Translations under genes and position numbers: made by a program
Assembly (NCBI GenBank): GCA_963691655.1
Contig: OY829326.1
Coordinates: forward strand, 86,297,235-86,361,234
Reading direction: 5' to 3'
From: Toxonevra muliebris
Lineage: Eukaryota; Arthropoda; Insecta; Diptera; Pallopteridae
DNA: 64,000 nt
Shown here: positions 1 to 10,459 of the stretch, piece by piece
Layout: each line of letters starts with the position of its first letter
Position numbering within the stretch: the first letter of the stretch is position 1
Notes under the pieces: model-generated
The model's input: the letters and a program-made list of their open reading frames with translations, nothing else
Told to the model about the DNA's origin: nothing
Database searches by the model: none

Positions 1-757
1 AATTTCTATGTGGCAACCATCTGAAGGCTTTATAATGATAAAATTCTCAAAGATTAACTTTTTTCAAATACTTACCAATCGCACCCAAGCATTGAGGGAA
101 TCCTAGATACTCAAAACACTTTACACAATCCTCAACTTTTGCTTTGGTCAAAGGGAAATGGATAAGTAAAGTGGCTATAATGCTTTCCACCCCTCGTGGC
201 AGAACTCCAGAACTATTTTGCATACAGTTGATTTTCCAATTCCAAAAAAGTGGCCAATACTGCGATATTCCCCAGACGATCCCAACGCATATAATGCAAC
301 TGCGAGTCGTTTTTCAATTGGAATTGCTTTACGTAGGTTGGTATCTTTTTTCTCCATATTTTTTAGCATTCCGCACTAACAATGAAACGTGTCCCTATTC
401 ATTCGAAAATTTGACTTTAAAAATTCGTCACTATTTATTTGGCATCCCAACTTCCAAAAACCCGTTAAGCGTTCCTATAAAAATATACTTATTTTTTATA
501 TTACACTTATTTCACATACTTATATAACTATTTACCATCTTCCAGCATACTCTTTCGTCTGAAGCCAATGAGGCTGAAACCATCGCAAGCATCATCCATT
601 GCCTCTGCAAATCCAAGACGTTTGCAATTAACAATTGACGCTTTTTGCGATTCACTTTTATCTCAGTACTAAATAACTCGTTTATCATTTTAATTCTCCT
701 TGTATTCAATGTAAATACATCAAAATATTTCGCAATAATTAAACTTTTCACCCACAT
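1..757 (-). pseudogene. PIF/Harbinger (HARBI1-like) transposase, 3' part beyond the window
   Basis: The minus strand carries a typical HARBI1-like block (369-175): a helix-turn-helix region with GSSGEYRSIGHFFGIGKST followed by VCKIVLEFC. Past a TAG at 175-177 and a one-base frame change near 140-155 it continues with KVEDCVKCFEYLGFPQC. A 55-bp intron follows (75 down to 21, donor GTAAGT, acceptor CAG); splicing joins GAI to DGCHIEI, the family context of the first catalytic Asp. The segment 757-512 is a plausible upstream exon, ending near a possible donor at 534. Later DDE residues lie outside the window. The stop and frame change say this copy is dead. Family identity is firm; exon 1 is inferred. 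Confidence 0.7.
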
Positions 758-1046
758 TTTACATACAAGAAATTAACAATGAACTGTCAAACGATACCAT
801 AATCGAAACCAGCTTCTCAATGTGAACGATCGCAGTCTCGTTCGAAACCATTTGACGAAACCACGCAAATTCGGCTCAATGAGAACATAGTATCGGACTG
901 ATTTCATTGAATTGCGTCTGAAACGAAGAAATTAACTAGCAACCCGCAAACGCAAGGTTGTAAAAAAAAGGAAAATTTAAGATCTATGACATTTTTCTAG
1001 ACATTTTAGATTTTGTTTTCATTACTGTTGCTCTTGTAATATTTAT
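758..1046. other. unassigned AT-rich spacer
   Basis: No gene seen. It probably holds the 5' flank and terminal sequence of the Harbinger-like element, but no matching terminal repeat could be paired because the other end is outside the window. Confidence 0.3.
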
Positions 1047-1779
1047 TAAGCGAAAAAACTCACATGCGCAACTTAGTGCACACGATGGAAGTGAAAATTC
1101 TTTGGTAGGTTTGTGACTGGAATATGTAAGTGCAATGACAGCCGACTAGGAGAGATAATTGTATGTATGCACATGGCATTTAAATAGTTAATATGAGTCG
1201 GTACATATAAAAAGTGCCAAGGCCATAAACGAAAATTTCCAGATTTTTAATGCAATACACACTGACCGTACAAATAAATAGTTTAAACAAAAGAAATGAG
1301 CCTAATTAATGTTAATTAAATTAAAAAACCTATTTAATTTAACTGTTTTTTCAAAAGTGACTAAGTTCCATCGTAAGTGTAAATCAAAATTACTTAAGTC
1401 CCTTTCAGCCAATCACATTCTTTCCTTGTTCTGCAACTGCATTGTAATAAATTTAAATTTTTGGCTTTGCACATGGCCGCATTTACACAGATGCTTTATG
1501 TTTTCTTGTGCTGAAGTCCAGGTGATTTTTTTCAAAACTAATTAGGTCCATATGGTATTTATCACAAGTGCTTAAGTCCAACGTAAAACTGGTTTATTTT
1601 GAATTTAGCTGTTTTTTCTTCGCGAAATGTCTTCAAAAACAGTTTTCTAAAGAGAGAGAGAGAGAAATTAAAATACGAGCGGAGTTTGTTTGTTTATTTT
1701 TCGATCTATTTACTCACACATATATGTACATACGAAAACAAAATGTGTGTGTACATTCCCTGCAGTGAAACAGCAACTA

Positions 1780-2833
1780 CCCTGCAGTGAAACAGCGAAC
1801 TAGATACAAAAAGATCTAGTTCTGTGGTTGGAATAAATTCACTAGTTCGGTAGTTAGTTCCTAATTGAATGCAAAGATTAACCAGTTGAAACAAAACGAT
1901 TTTCTTTTTTTCTTGAACTAGTGCATATTATGGTGACAAATACATCTATAGATTCGCCAGTTCGAAGTCTTAAATGATCGGTATGCTGTGTCGTTTTACA
2001 AAAACAAAAAAACTTTGCTTCGTAATTGTTCTTCGCTTGTTATTGTGTAATTTTTGAGCAAGTCGGACGCGAGAGGTTAAGTGAATTTGTAAAAAAGTGA
2101 TATTGTATAAAACAAATTAAAAACGATTTGTAATTTGCTGAATGTGTAGTTATTAAAAAAATGTTGAACAAAAAGTTCGTAGATGAAAATAATCAACCTA
2201 TCGTAAAGTACAGCGTATGAACGTAACCCATGGCTCAAATTTGCAGTCTCAATGTAAGTATTTATTTATTTGTCATTTATTTAATAATTTATTTATGAAT
2301 TTAATTAATTTTTTGATTTATAAATTTATTCTTTTATTTATTACTCTCTTTCAGAAATGACTTCTGCATAAAACAAAACATAAATGGAAACACTCGCTGA
2401 GCAAATAGTGTTGGTAACCAAACCAAAAATCAAATTTTTTCATCTTTTTATAAATGAATCTATTGTATTCTTTTTCTAAGTTTGTTATTATTTTATTAAA
2501 AAAAATTGCCAAATAATAAATTCGTATTTTATTTATTATCTATATGTGTAAAATGTAGGGGTTAAGGTATTTAAGAACTAGTGCTGAAACTAGTTATTTA
2601 AGAACAAGTGAAAAAACTAGATATTAACGAAGTGCAAGAACTAGTTACTAAAGGACTAGCGAAATCACTAGTCCTCGGGTAATGCATAAGGTAACCAATC
2701 GACACTTCCTATGACAACGCCATGTTAAATTCGCCAGTTGTAGCAAAGCAAAGTAGATAGATGTGGAACCAGTTACTGTTCCTTAAGAACTATTGAATTC
2801 GCTAGTTCGGAACTAAAACTTTTCACTGCAGGG
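1780..2833. mobile_element. MITE with CCCTGCAGTGAAA ends and ACTAGT subterminal repeats
   Basis: The left end reads CCCTGCAGTGAAACAG (1780-1795) and the right end is its inverted form TTTCACTGCAGGG (2821-2833). The left terminus is present twice (also 1758-1773), as if one element had landed in or duplicated its own end. Many ACTAGT/GAACTAG motifs crowd both flanks (about 1799-1855, 2577-2675, 2800-2812), a pattern expected of transposase-binding subterminal repeats. A 19-codon open frame starts at 2161, followed by an intron-like GTAAGT...TTTCAG stretch (about 2252-2354), so this may be a deletion derivative of a coding element. No clear target duplication was found; the superfamily is not assigned. 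Confidence 0.6.
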
Positions 2834-3097
2834 TTTATTCATGGCAGAATTATTTGTTGGTGTTAAACGTATGGAGATCGCCTATACCATACAAGCAGAG
2901 AAGTCGCGCTAGCAAACACAGTGATAGGTTTTGCATTCGATTAGTTAGATTGCATTAAAATTAAATATTTTTTAAAATATAAAAACAATACAAAATAATA
3001 AGTTATAACGAATCTAGGTTTCAACAAATGTATAAAGAAAATGTAGTGATAATGATAGCAAACCATGGCATTATAAAAATTTTGCTTTGTGCATTAA

Positions 3098-3291
3098 CCT
3101 TAGAAAGGCAACACTTTTTTATCTATGTAAATAGCAAATATGTTAAACAGAAAAAATCAAACTTATTTATTATAAAATCACTTATTTACTTCAACAAAAA
3201 TACATTGTTTCTTATTTTTATTAAATGCAGTTAAGGCAAATCTCTTTGCGGTGTAGTGAGGGGACTGGTCACCCCTGTTGCCTTTCTAAGG
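3098..3291. mobile_element. piggyBac-type MITE (TTAA target)
   Basis: Perfect 16-bp terminal inverted repeats, CCTTAGAAAGGCAACA at 3098-3113 and its complement at 3276-3291, are flanked on both sides by TTAA (3094-3097 and 3292-3295). TTAA duplication and CC..GG ends are the hallmark of piggyBac-type insertion. The 194-bp element has no coding capacity of its own. Confidence 0.75.
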
Positions 3292-3312
3292 TTAAATGCG
3301 GAAAGCACTTAT

Positions 3313-3388
3313 CGTCGCCTGAGAATTAATTTGGCGTATGTGTGTACAAATTCATATACCTATACGCCAAATCAATTCTCAGGCGACG
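3313..3388. repeat. Long near-perfect hairpin
   Basis: Arms of 26 bp, 3313-3338 and 3363-3388, are complementary at 25 of 26 positions (outer end CGTCGCCTGAGAATT), separated by a 24-bp spacer. It lies only 22 bp from the piggyBac-type MITE. It may be a tiny foldback element or the fused ends of a deleted transposon. Confidence 0.7.
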
Positions 3389-4244
3389 TTATGTAAAATT
3401 TTCACATCTAATAAAATTTCAAATCGACAGGAAGAAAACTTAAAGCGCGGAAAAAAAGATGCAATTATAGCTGCGTATATACGAACATATAATAATGCAA
3501 CTACGATTTAGTGCAATTGCAAAATATTTTTGCTCTCACAACAACAAATATATGCGATATAGAATAAAAATTTGCAATTTATAGTGAATTAGGCTATTAT
3601 ATATAAAAGATAATGATATCTAATAAATTTTTAAGTTTATAAAAGAATTGTTTTAGTTTGAATTATTTACCTACCATATAGATTATACATCAAATCCCTA
3701 TATATGGCTATACATATGTGAGCTTATGTATATGGCATTCAGTTGGCTTAACTGTTTACACATTAAATATCTTGCGTGCCTTTAAACATTTTAGAGGTGC
3801 ATTTTTTTAAATGGATAGAAAAGAGTGAGTAAATTAGAAGATTATTAATACTGCTTTTATCACTTAGGACTAAATTATAAATTTTATTTATAATAAAAAA
3901 CGTATAAATAATGTTATTAAAATTAGTTTTCTTTGTTAGGAAATACCTTGAACATGTTAGAGTCAAAAAATAATAATAAAAGCAACAACTATTTCTCCCT
4001 ATATTCATGCAATAAATACTATACAAATTATTTTGTTATAAATTCTCACCTAAAAATTTAACTATGAATGTACAACTCTGTTGCAAAAAGAAAAATATGT
4101 TCCTCTTACTTGTCAAAATGCATCTACCTTCTTAATTCTTCTGACATGGTAGAGAGTGTAAATTTTCACGCAGCTTGATTGCCACCGAAATTTTGTTGAG
4201 ATTGATTTTGCACTGTTTTCTTTTTAATGTAAACGAAAAGGTAG

Positions 4245-4860
4245 ATTCAAATATATTTATATTGTTTATGTTTTGCATTGCTCTATAAAAGCAACAGATG
4301 ACGTTGCTATTGATCTATTCGTATTTATGTTTAGCATAGTGCTATCAACAGATGGCGCTGCTATTGAAAAACTACTTTATTAATAGATAATAAATAGTTT
4401 TTGATGTGCAACACTTACTTGTGTTAAACAAGTCATAACGCGCTGTAAATTTGTTATATTTTTGTCGCACTAAATATTTGAGAAAACGTTTTGTTTTTGA
4501 TGTTATTTTCATAACAGTAGTACATTCGAATATATTTATATTGTTTATGTTTTGTATTGCGCTATAAAAGCAACAGATGGCATTGCTATTTATATATGCG
4601 TATTTATGTTTTTCATAGTGCCAACAGATGACGTTGCTATAGAAAAACTACTTTAATAAAAGATAATAAATAGTTTTTGATGTACAACACTTACTTGTAT
4701 TAAACAATCCATAACGCGCTGTAAATTTTGTATCTTTTTGTCGCACTAAATATTTGCGAAAACGTTTAGCTTTTGTTGTTGTTTTCATTATAGAAGTAGA
4801 TTCAAATATATTTGAATTGTTTATGTTTTTCATAGTACCATGAAGTCAACAGATGGCGTT
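4245..4860 (+). repeat. Three-unit tandem repeat, about 280 bp per unit
   Basis: Units start at about 4245, 4526 and 4802, each opening with TTCRAATATATTT and TTGTTTATG, then CAACAGATGRCGTTGCTAT-like boxes and AACGCGCTGTAAATTTG. The boxes contain the short inverted pair AGCAAC/GTTGCT. A matching, slightly shorter array lies at about 38392-38885. No coding sense is seen. Confidence 0.7.
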
Positions 4861-5425
4861 ATTATTGTATCGAGTCATCTCTTTCTCACTCATTGCAGAT
4901 CTGTCATTTATGTTCTATTGTAAAACAAATATTCTTCTTTGTAGACAAATAACGCACACACGTATTCTAAAAAATAATCACTTAAAAATTGTTTGCAGTA
5001 AATTAATGTTTACCAAACCAATTTGAGGGATTTTCAACATTTTTCATTTCTACATCTCTTTTGTTTTTCACTTCGCTATGGAATAACACTAAATGAAAGC
5101 ATTGTGGTTGTGGAATTGAATAGCTTCCGTCCCCGTTCTTCTTCTTATTTTAACGGCTTCCGTCCCCACTTTCTGTTTCCTGTTCAGTTTACCCCTCAAA
5201 ACGCTGCCAAAGAAGTTTCACTTCAAAAATGAAATAATGAAGTCGGAGAGTGGTTCATTGACATTCCTCCAATTTCTCTACAAAAATTTTTCTTCTTCTC
5301 CAAAATTATAATCTGTCAAAAAACGAATATGAAATTCGTTTTTTGTCGTTCGTCCACCTAAATTTGAAATGCACTCTCGTGTGTCCGCACTATACGCTAT
5401 AATTTAAAAGGTAATAAGAAAAGTA

Positions 5426-6669
5426 TTGGGAGTATGAATGTATAAACTCGTATTTTTTTCGCAATTTGGACATTTATTGTGAAAAAGTGATTATAAATTT
5501 ATTCTTTAAAATATTGTCCATCGTTAGCCACAACCTTTTCCTATCATTCTGGTAGCATACGGATTCCGCGTCGAAAAAACTCCTCATCTTTTGAGGCTAT
5601 CCACGAATCGACCCATTTTTTGAGTTCTTCGAAAGAACGGAAGTGCTGTTCAGCCAGGCCATGTGTCATCGATCGGAACAAGTGGTAATCAGAAGGAGCA
5701 ATGTCTGTAGAATACGGCGGGTGGTGTAGCACTTCCCATTTCAGCGTTTCCAAGTATGTTTTTACTTGCCTTGCAACATGCGGCCGAGCATTGTCGTGCG
5801 GAAGAATAACTTCGTCGTGTCTATTCTCATATTCTGGCCTCTTATCCTTTAATGCTCGGGTCAAACGCATCAATTGTAGTCGGTAGCGGTCGCCAGTGAT
5901 CGTTTCATTCGGTTACACAGCATGAGCTTGGATCCATGGATGTTCGGCTTTGCCGTTGATGTTGATGCATGTCCGGGCGGTCCCCATGATTTTTTACGCT
6001 TTGGGTTATCGTAACGTATCCAATTTTCCCCGCCAGTCACAATACGATGCAGAAAACCCTTTCTTTTCTGTCGTTCAATCAGCAGTTCACATGTGAAAAA
6101 TCGTCGTTCGACGTCTCTCGGCTTCAATTCGTACGGCACCCAATTTCCTTGCTTTTGAATCAATCCCAATGCTTTTAATCGTTTAGAAATGGTTGATTGA
6201 CCAACTCCTAAAGATTCTGCACGTTCTTGTTGCGTTTGACATGAATCTTCTTCGAGTAATGCCTTCAATTCTTCATCTTCGAACTTTTTCGGGCCGCCTG
6301 AACGTTCCCCGCATTCAACATCAAAATCACCACTTTTGAAACGGGCATACCACACCTGACACATTCTAACGTCTATAGCACAGTCAGGATAAGCTTCAGT
6401 GAGTAAACGATGTGCTTCAGTTGCGTTTTTCTTTAAATGTAAGAAACAAATTAAAACTTCCCGCAAATGTTGTTTTGTTGGCACGAAATTCGACATTTTC
6501 AGCTATAGTAAAAGACTTTTGTAAAATTATGAAAATTATTTGACAGATCAATTCTTATAGTATTTTTGGCGCTCTTCGAGAGAAAATAGCTGTCAATGTC
6601 AAAAAAAATGGCGCGTATGATAGATATGAAGTTAGTCACAATTACGAGTTTATACATTCATACTCCCAA
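5426..6669 (-). mobile_element. Complete but inactive mariner element
   Basis: The element is 1244 bp long. Identical 27-bp terminal inverted repeats beginning TTGGGAGTATGAATG lie at 5426-5452 and 6643-6669, flanked by TA (5424-5425, 6670-6671), the mariner target. It holds one transposase gene on the minus strand. Intact ends with a broken gene suggest it could still be mobilised in trans. Confidence 0.9.
5499..6496 (-). pseudogene. mariner transposase (DD34D type), inactivated
   Basis: The reading starts at 6496 (MSNFVPTKQHLREVLI), with the N-terminal helix-turn-helix region, then WVPYELKPRDVERR and the catalytic segment. The first catalytic Asp is lost: the expected TGDE is TGGE. After KLMLC about 16 codons are missing and the frame changes (near 5885). 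The remainder carries the second and third carboxylates in LPHDNARPHVA and APSDYHLF. Near the end two neighbouring codons have become TGA and TAG (MLPE then stops), before EKVVAND and the natural stop at 5499. Any one of these lesions would abolish activity. Confidence 0.92.
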
Positions 6670-8160
6670 TATTAAAAATAACAAACAGAAATCAATCCGT
6701 TTGCAAAGTACATATCGTACAGTACTAATTTGTAAATTGAGAAAATTTGAGAGACCTCGCTCTTTTATAGTGTCAAAATATGAAATATCAAATGCAAAAG
6801 GTAAATAAACAAAAGTGTTTATTTGTATTAAATAATATTGTGGAATAGCAAATAAAATAAATTTTCTAATTTTGTGTGATGATTTATATTATTTGCGGCA
6901 AGTGTTGCAGACACGCACATTTATCTGTCGTTTCAGTGAATGAAGAAAAGCGCCGACGACGTACAGTGTAACGAAGGTGGAAACAATTCAAAAAAATCAA
7001 GTTCGAATATTGATAATATTTGAATGCAGTTCAATTGTAAATAATTCAATTAGATGAGCTTAAAAAGGATTTTGGTAATTACTTTTATTTTGCCATAAAA
7101 AAACGTATTGAAAGTCAAGCATTTGCAGCAATGACATTTTTTTGCAGCGAATACTACTTTGGGAGGTTTACTTCTAACTCCTGTAATTTTTTTATTTTTG
7201 TTTTAAATATAATGGAATTTTTTCCCAATGTTATTTGTACTATTCTTTAAGGACATACCCAGTTTTGATGTATTTTTATTTTTCGTTTTGAAGTACCATT
7301 AGTTGAAAATTCACCATCTTAAAACACAAAAAAACAAAAACCCCCAAAGTTTAAAGAGCTTTTAAAAAAATCGTCCAAAAACGTCCTTTTTAATTTTTAC
7401 TTATTTCTTTCAAGAGATATCTCTACAATAATAAGAAAAAAATAGTAATAAATTTTCTAGCGGAACCTCGATCCTGATCAAGTATGAAGAAAGTTTGGCA
7501 AAAAAATTAACCTACCCTCGTAAAACTTGTAGAAGCTTCAAATGTCTTATATGAAACTAATAAATAAAATGAATAAATTCATATAGAACAGTAGAAACTT
7601 TTACGAAATTTTCGGGGGGTGGGGAGGGGGAGGTTTCTTTCTGCAGATGCTTTAGAAGCAAGACACAATTAGTTTAGAAAGTTTCGATTAGAAAATACAA
7701 GAAAAACTTATAGAGAAGCGTGTAATAGGGATTTGGTAGCGCGGTTATTACTATCTTCTGAACCACTTATTTCTGGTGAACGAATAACTTGCAGTAAAAT
7801 ACAAATGAACGAAAAAGATATTAGTCAGTTCATTTTCTTAGAACCAGAAAATAGTGGTCAAGATATAGATTTAGAAATTGTTTTCTCATTTGATTCGTCG
7901 TCAGACTATGAAAGAGGAAATGAAAGCGAATAAATTTTAAGCAATATATTTAATTTTAGTGGAAATTATAAGTTTATGTATTTATATATTTAAAAAATTT
8001 ATTAATGAGTGAAATAAAATAGTTTGATAATACCTAATTATTTATTTATATTACATCAATTGAATGAATTCCATAAAAATCATTAAAAAAATATAGATAA
8101 TCATTGCAGCTTTAATATATACCGTAAAATACTTTGACTATATTGGAGATGCCACGCCTA
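6670..8160. other. AT-rich spacer without recognised gene
   Basis: About 1.5 kb of AT-rich DNA. A G-rich run at 7614-7633 (runs of 6, 4, 5 and 2 G) could form a quadruplex. A 66-codon open frame at 7733-7933 has an acidic tail (EPENSGQDIDLEI, SSSDYERGNESE) but no recognised domain and no supporting context. Confidence 0.3.
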
Positions 8161-8181
8161 TTTTTTCGATTTAGATAATTT

Positions 8182-8904
8182 TTATAAATTGTTATCGTAC
8201 TCCAATTTCCAAGGCATGAGATTGGGTTCTACGAAATTTTGAGCCAACAAATTTCTGGGGCAGATGAGGAAAGCATCAGCCGACAAGTCTTCGGCCACCT
8301 CCAAGTGGATGGCACGTGTTGTTAGATATATGAATAGCGATATCCAGCGTTTTCCACGTAGGCGGCCCACTGCAGCTTGAAATGGTCCACAGTAATCTAT
8401 GCCCGTATAGCTGAACGGGCGGACATATGGCGTCAACCGGTCAGGTTTAGCTCAGTTCAGAATGCATGTTGAGCAGTTCTTCTTTACAACCTTCAGTAAG
8501 GCACGTTCGTGAGGCACCCAGAATTTCTGGCGCATTTCGTTGATTATAAGCTTATCGTTTTGATGATGTCTTTTCTGATGGTGAGGGAACATTATGTGAC
8601 GTGACACTGCATGATTTTGTGGCATTATTATAGGGCGCCGTGCAGCTACAGAAAGGAAATAAGCAGCGTCAATTCTACCTCTGACACGAAGTAATCCATC
8701 GTCAAGGTACGGCGTTAATTGGCTAACATTATTTGTTTTAGGAATGTAGTCTCCATTTTGTAGTATGCAAATCTCTTCAGCGTAAGCTTCATTGTGTACG
8801 CAGCGACAAATAACCCTTTCAGCTATCTTTAACTCCAGTGCGGTAAGTTCACCCTTTGTGCGTTGACATGATTTTGTACTCTGTGCACAAATCGCAAGAT
8901 CCAC
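8182..8904 (-). pseudogene. BEL/Pao integrase, decayed
   Basis: The region reads as one frame with a single in-frame TGA at 8452-8454. It has the HHCC zinc-binding region (HHQKRHHQNDK ... CSTC), then the core opening with FSYTGIDYCGPF and LTTRAIHLEVAEDLS, which is diagnostic of BEL/Pao integrase. After AFLICP the frame changes and about 20 codons are missing, so the segment with the second catalytic Asp is damaged, and the C-terminus is lost. It is downstream of the RT-RNase H region of the same element, separated by a foldback insertion at 9037-9395. Confidence 0.85.
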
Positions 8905-9036
8905 CCAACGGTTCGCAGCAGCTTTAAATAAGACGAAAATTTAGTAAAATCGATAAATTTCTTAACTGTCCTTGTGATAAGTAGATTTCGGCTAGGCATC
9001 TCCTCCGATGAGCATTGGTCAATAATTATAATATTA

Positions 9037-9395
9037 TTCGAAGTTATATATAAACAGGTTAATGATCAAATGTAGTCATCACAACAACAATGTATATAGA
9101 GACGGGAAAATCTGACGGCCGTTTCGGAATCCGCCACAATTCCTCATCAGTGATCTTAGTGATAGTTCTTAATCTTTCAATATCCTATATAAGCTACTAA
9201 TATTTGAAATCATAACCCAGAATTACGGATTTGATTTCAAATGTCTACACTGAATAGAGATATTGAAAGAAACTACCACTACCGCTTTATAGACTTATGT
9301 TGCTGTTGGAATCAAATCCGTAATTCTGGGTTATGATTTCAAAGTCATGACTTTGAAAATTAACCTCTAGATTTAATTTTCATAGTCTTCTAAAA
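9037..9395. mobile_element. Foldback element, copy 1, inserted in the BEL element
   Basis: The 359-bp insert is flanked by a direct repeat of AATTATAATATTA (9024-9036 and 9396-9408), which contains the likely target duplication. It shares the unit TCATCACAACAACAATG ... GAATCCGCCACAATTCC with the copy near 62.6 kb. It carries an internal inverted pair (about 9203-9238 and 9311-9345, TTTGAAATCATAACCCAG and complement) instead of that copy's long inverted arms. Its outer right edge (ATTTTCATAGTCTTCTA) matches the outer left edge of the 62.6-kb copy inverted. Confidence 0.65.
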
Positions 9396-9420
9396 AATTA
9401 TAATATTAGTTTCTTGAGGT

Positions 9421-10459
9421 CAAAACCTCTCTTCCTTACGCAAGAATTCAGGACCAGCATCCATCGCGAACTCAGTTAAAATGGAGGTGTTGCAGCTCGA
9501 GTAGCATCATCTGCAACATTTAGTGTTGTAGGCAACCAACGCCATTGAATTGGTTGAGTAGTGGCAATAATTTCCGCAATTCGGTGAGCAACAAACTTTT
9601 TATATCGCCGCTCAGTTGATCGAATCCATAGTACGACAGTTCTGGAATCACTCCAAAATATCGTCTGATTGATACAGAGTCATGGTTGTTGACGATTGAA
9701 GTTATTAAATGGCAACCAAGAACTGCGGCCTGCAGCTCGAGATGTGGCACAGTTATGCCTTTTGGCGGAGCACACCGTGTCTTTGCGGATTCAAACGCAA
9801 TATATGCACAAGCGCTTGCGTCGACAAAAATGTGTAGTTGTATATCGTCAGCTGTCATCAATAAAGGCGAATAACACCTGACAATTGAGAAATCTTCTAC
9901 CTGTTGAAACTCCTTCCACCAAGCACTCCAGTGAGCTTGCAACTGATAAGGCAGTGGATCGTTCCACTTTATTTGTATCTTCCAAGTTGTTTGCATCAAA
10001 AGTTTCGTGTAAATCAAAAAATTTGCTAAAAGCCCAAATGGATCATACATCGACATGATGATTCCTAGTATTTCACGTTTTGTTGGCGGTCGTTTGCAGT
10101 CTAACACATCTTTATGTATCTTGTGGAATTTAAAATGGAACTCCAGCATGTCTTTATTGGTATTCCAATACATGCCCAAAATCTTGTCAGTGCTGTTTCC
10201 ACACTCTAAATTGATTGTTTTTCCTTGAATAGTCACGTCATTGTTAAGCTTCTTTTCCAGCATCTTTGATGGCTTCCAAGGTGACCTCTTCTGCATCCTG
10301 TTTACTGTTGAAGCTAATTACCAGGTCATTGACATACGTATTTTCCATTACTACTTTGGCGCCTCTTGGCATTGAGGCAATGTAGTTTGATGAGTTTACG
10401 TTTTTAACATGCTCCGCGCAGCATGGTAAACATATAGCGCCAAATATCATTGACACCAT
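9421..10459 (-). pseudogene. BEL/Pao reverse transcriptase C-part, connection and RNase H
   Basis: The segment from 10459 holds the RT catalytic box as TYVNDLVIS, where YVDD is expected, so a catalytic Asp is replaced by Asn. After a frame change near 10270 the connection region runs KREILGIIMSMYDPFGLLAN and then RNase H with HIFVDASACAYIAFES and VPHLELQAAVLG. Towards 9421 the sequence breaks into alternating frames (LNVADDATRA, GPEFLRKEE) that keep family motifs. Order, strand and motifs fit a BEL polyprotein. Confidence 0.85.

Larger units (their letters stand above)
1047..5232 (+). mobile_element. Repeated non-coding module, copy A (interrupted)
   Basis: Two blocks, 1047-1651 and about 3784-5232, match 37352-39110 in the same order and orientation with roughly 90 percent identity by eye. 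Shared landmarks are CTCAYATGCGCAACTTAGTG at the left, a (T)TTAATTAAATTAAAAAACC stretch, a repeat array with CAACAGATGRCG, and a block rich in CTTCCGTCCCC at the right. Short open frames inside both copies have similar translations only because the DNA is similar; no protein family is recognised. Copy A is split by about 2.1 kb of other repeats just after an (AG)n run at 1651-1664. The second copy lies inside a 4.8-kb foldback element. Confidence 0.75.

Noticed and set aside
144..527. 127-codon plus-strand open frame
   Set aside because: It is antisense to the HARBI1-like transposase, whose family motifs decide the strand.
1309..1545. Open frame similar to one at 37604-37810
   Set aside because: The similarity follows from a duplicated non-coding module; no domain is recognised and the frame is not extended in both copies.
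5023..5232. Open frame similar to one at 38878-39201
   Set aside because: Again shared repeat DNA, low-complexity Phe/Ser-rich translation, no domain.
7733..7933. 66-codon frame with acidic tail
   Set aside because: No homology recognised, no start context, no splice or repeat support; could be chance.
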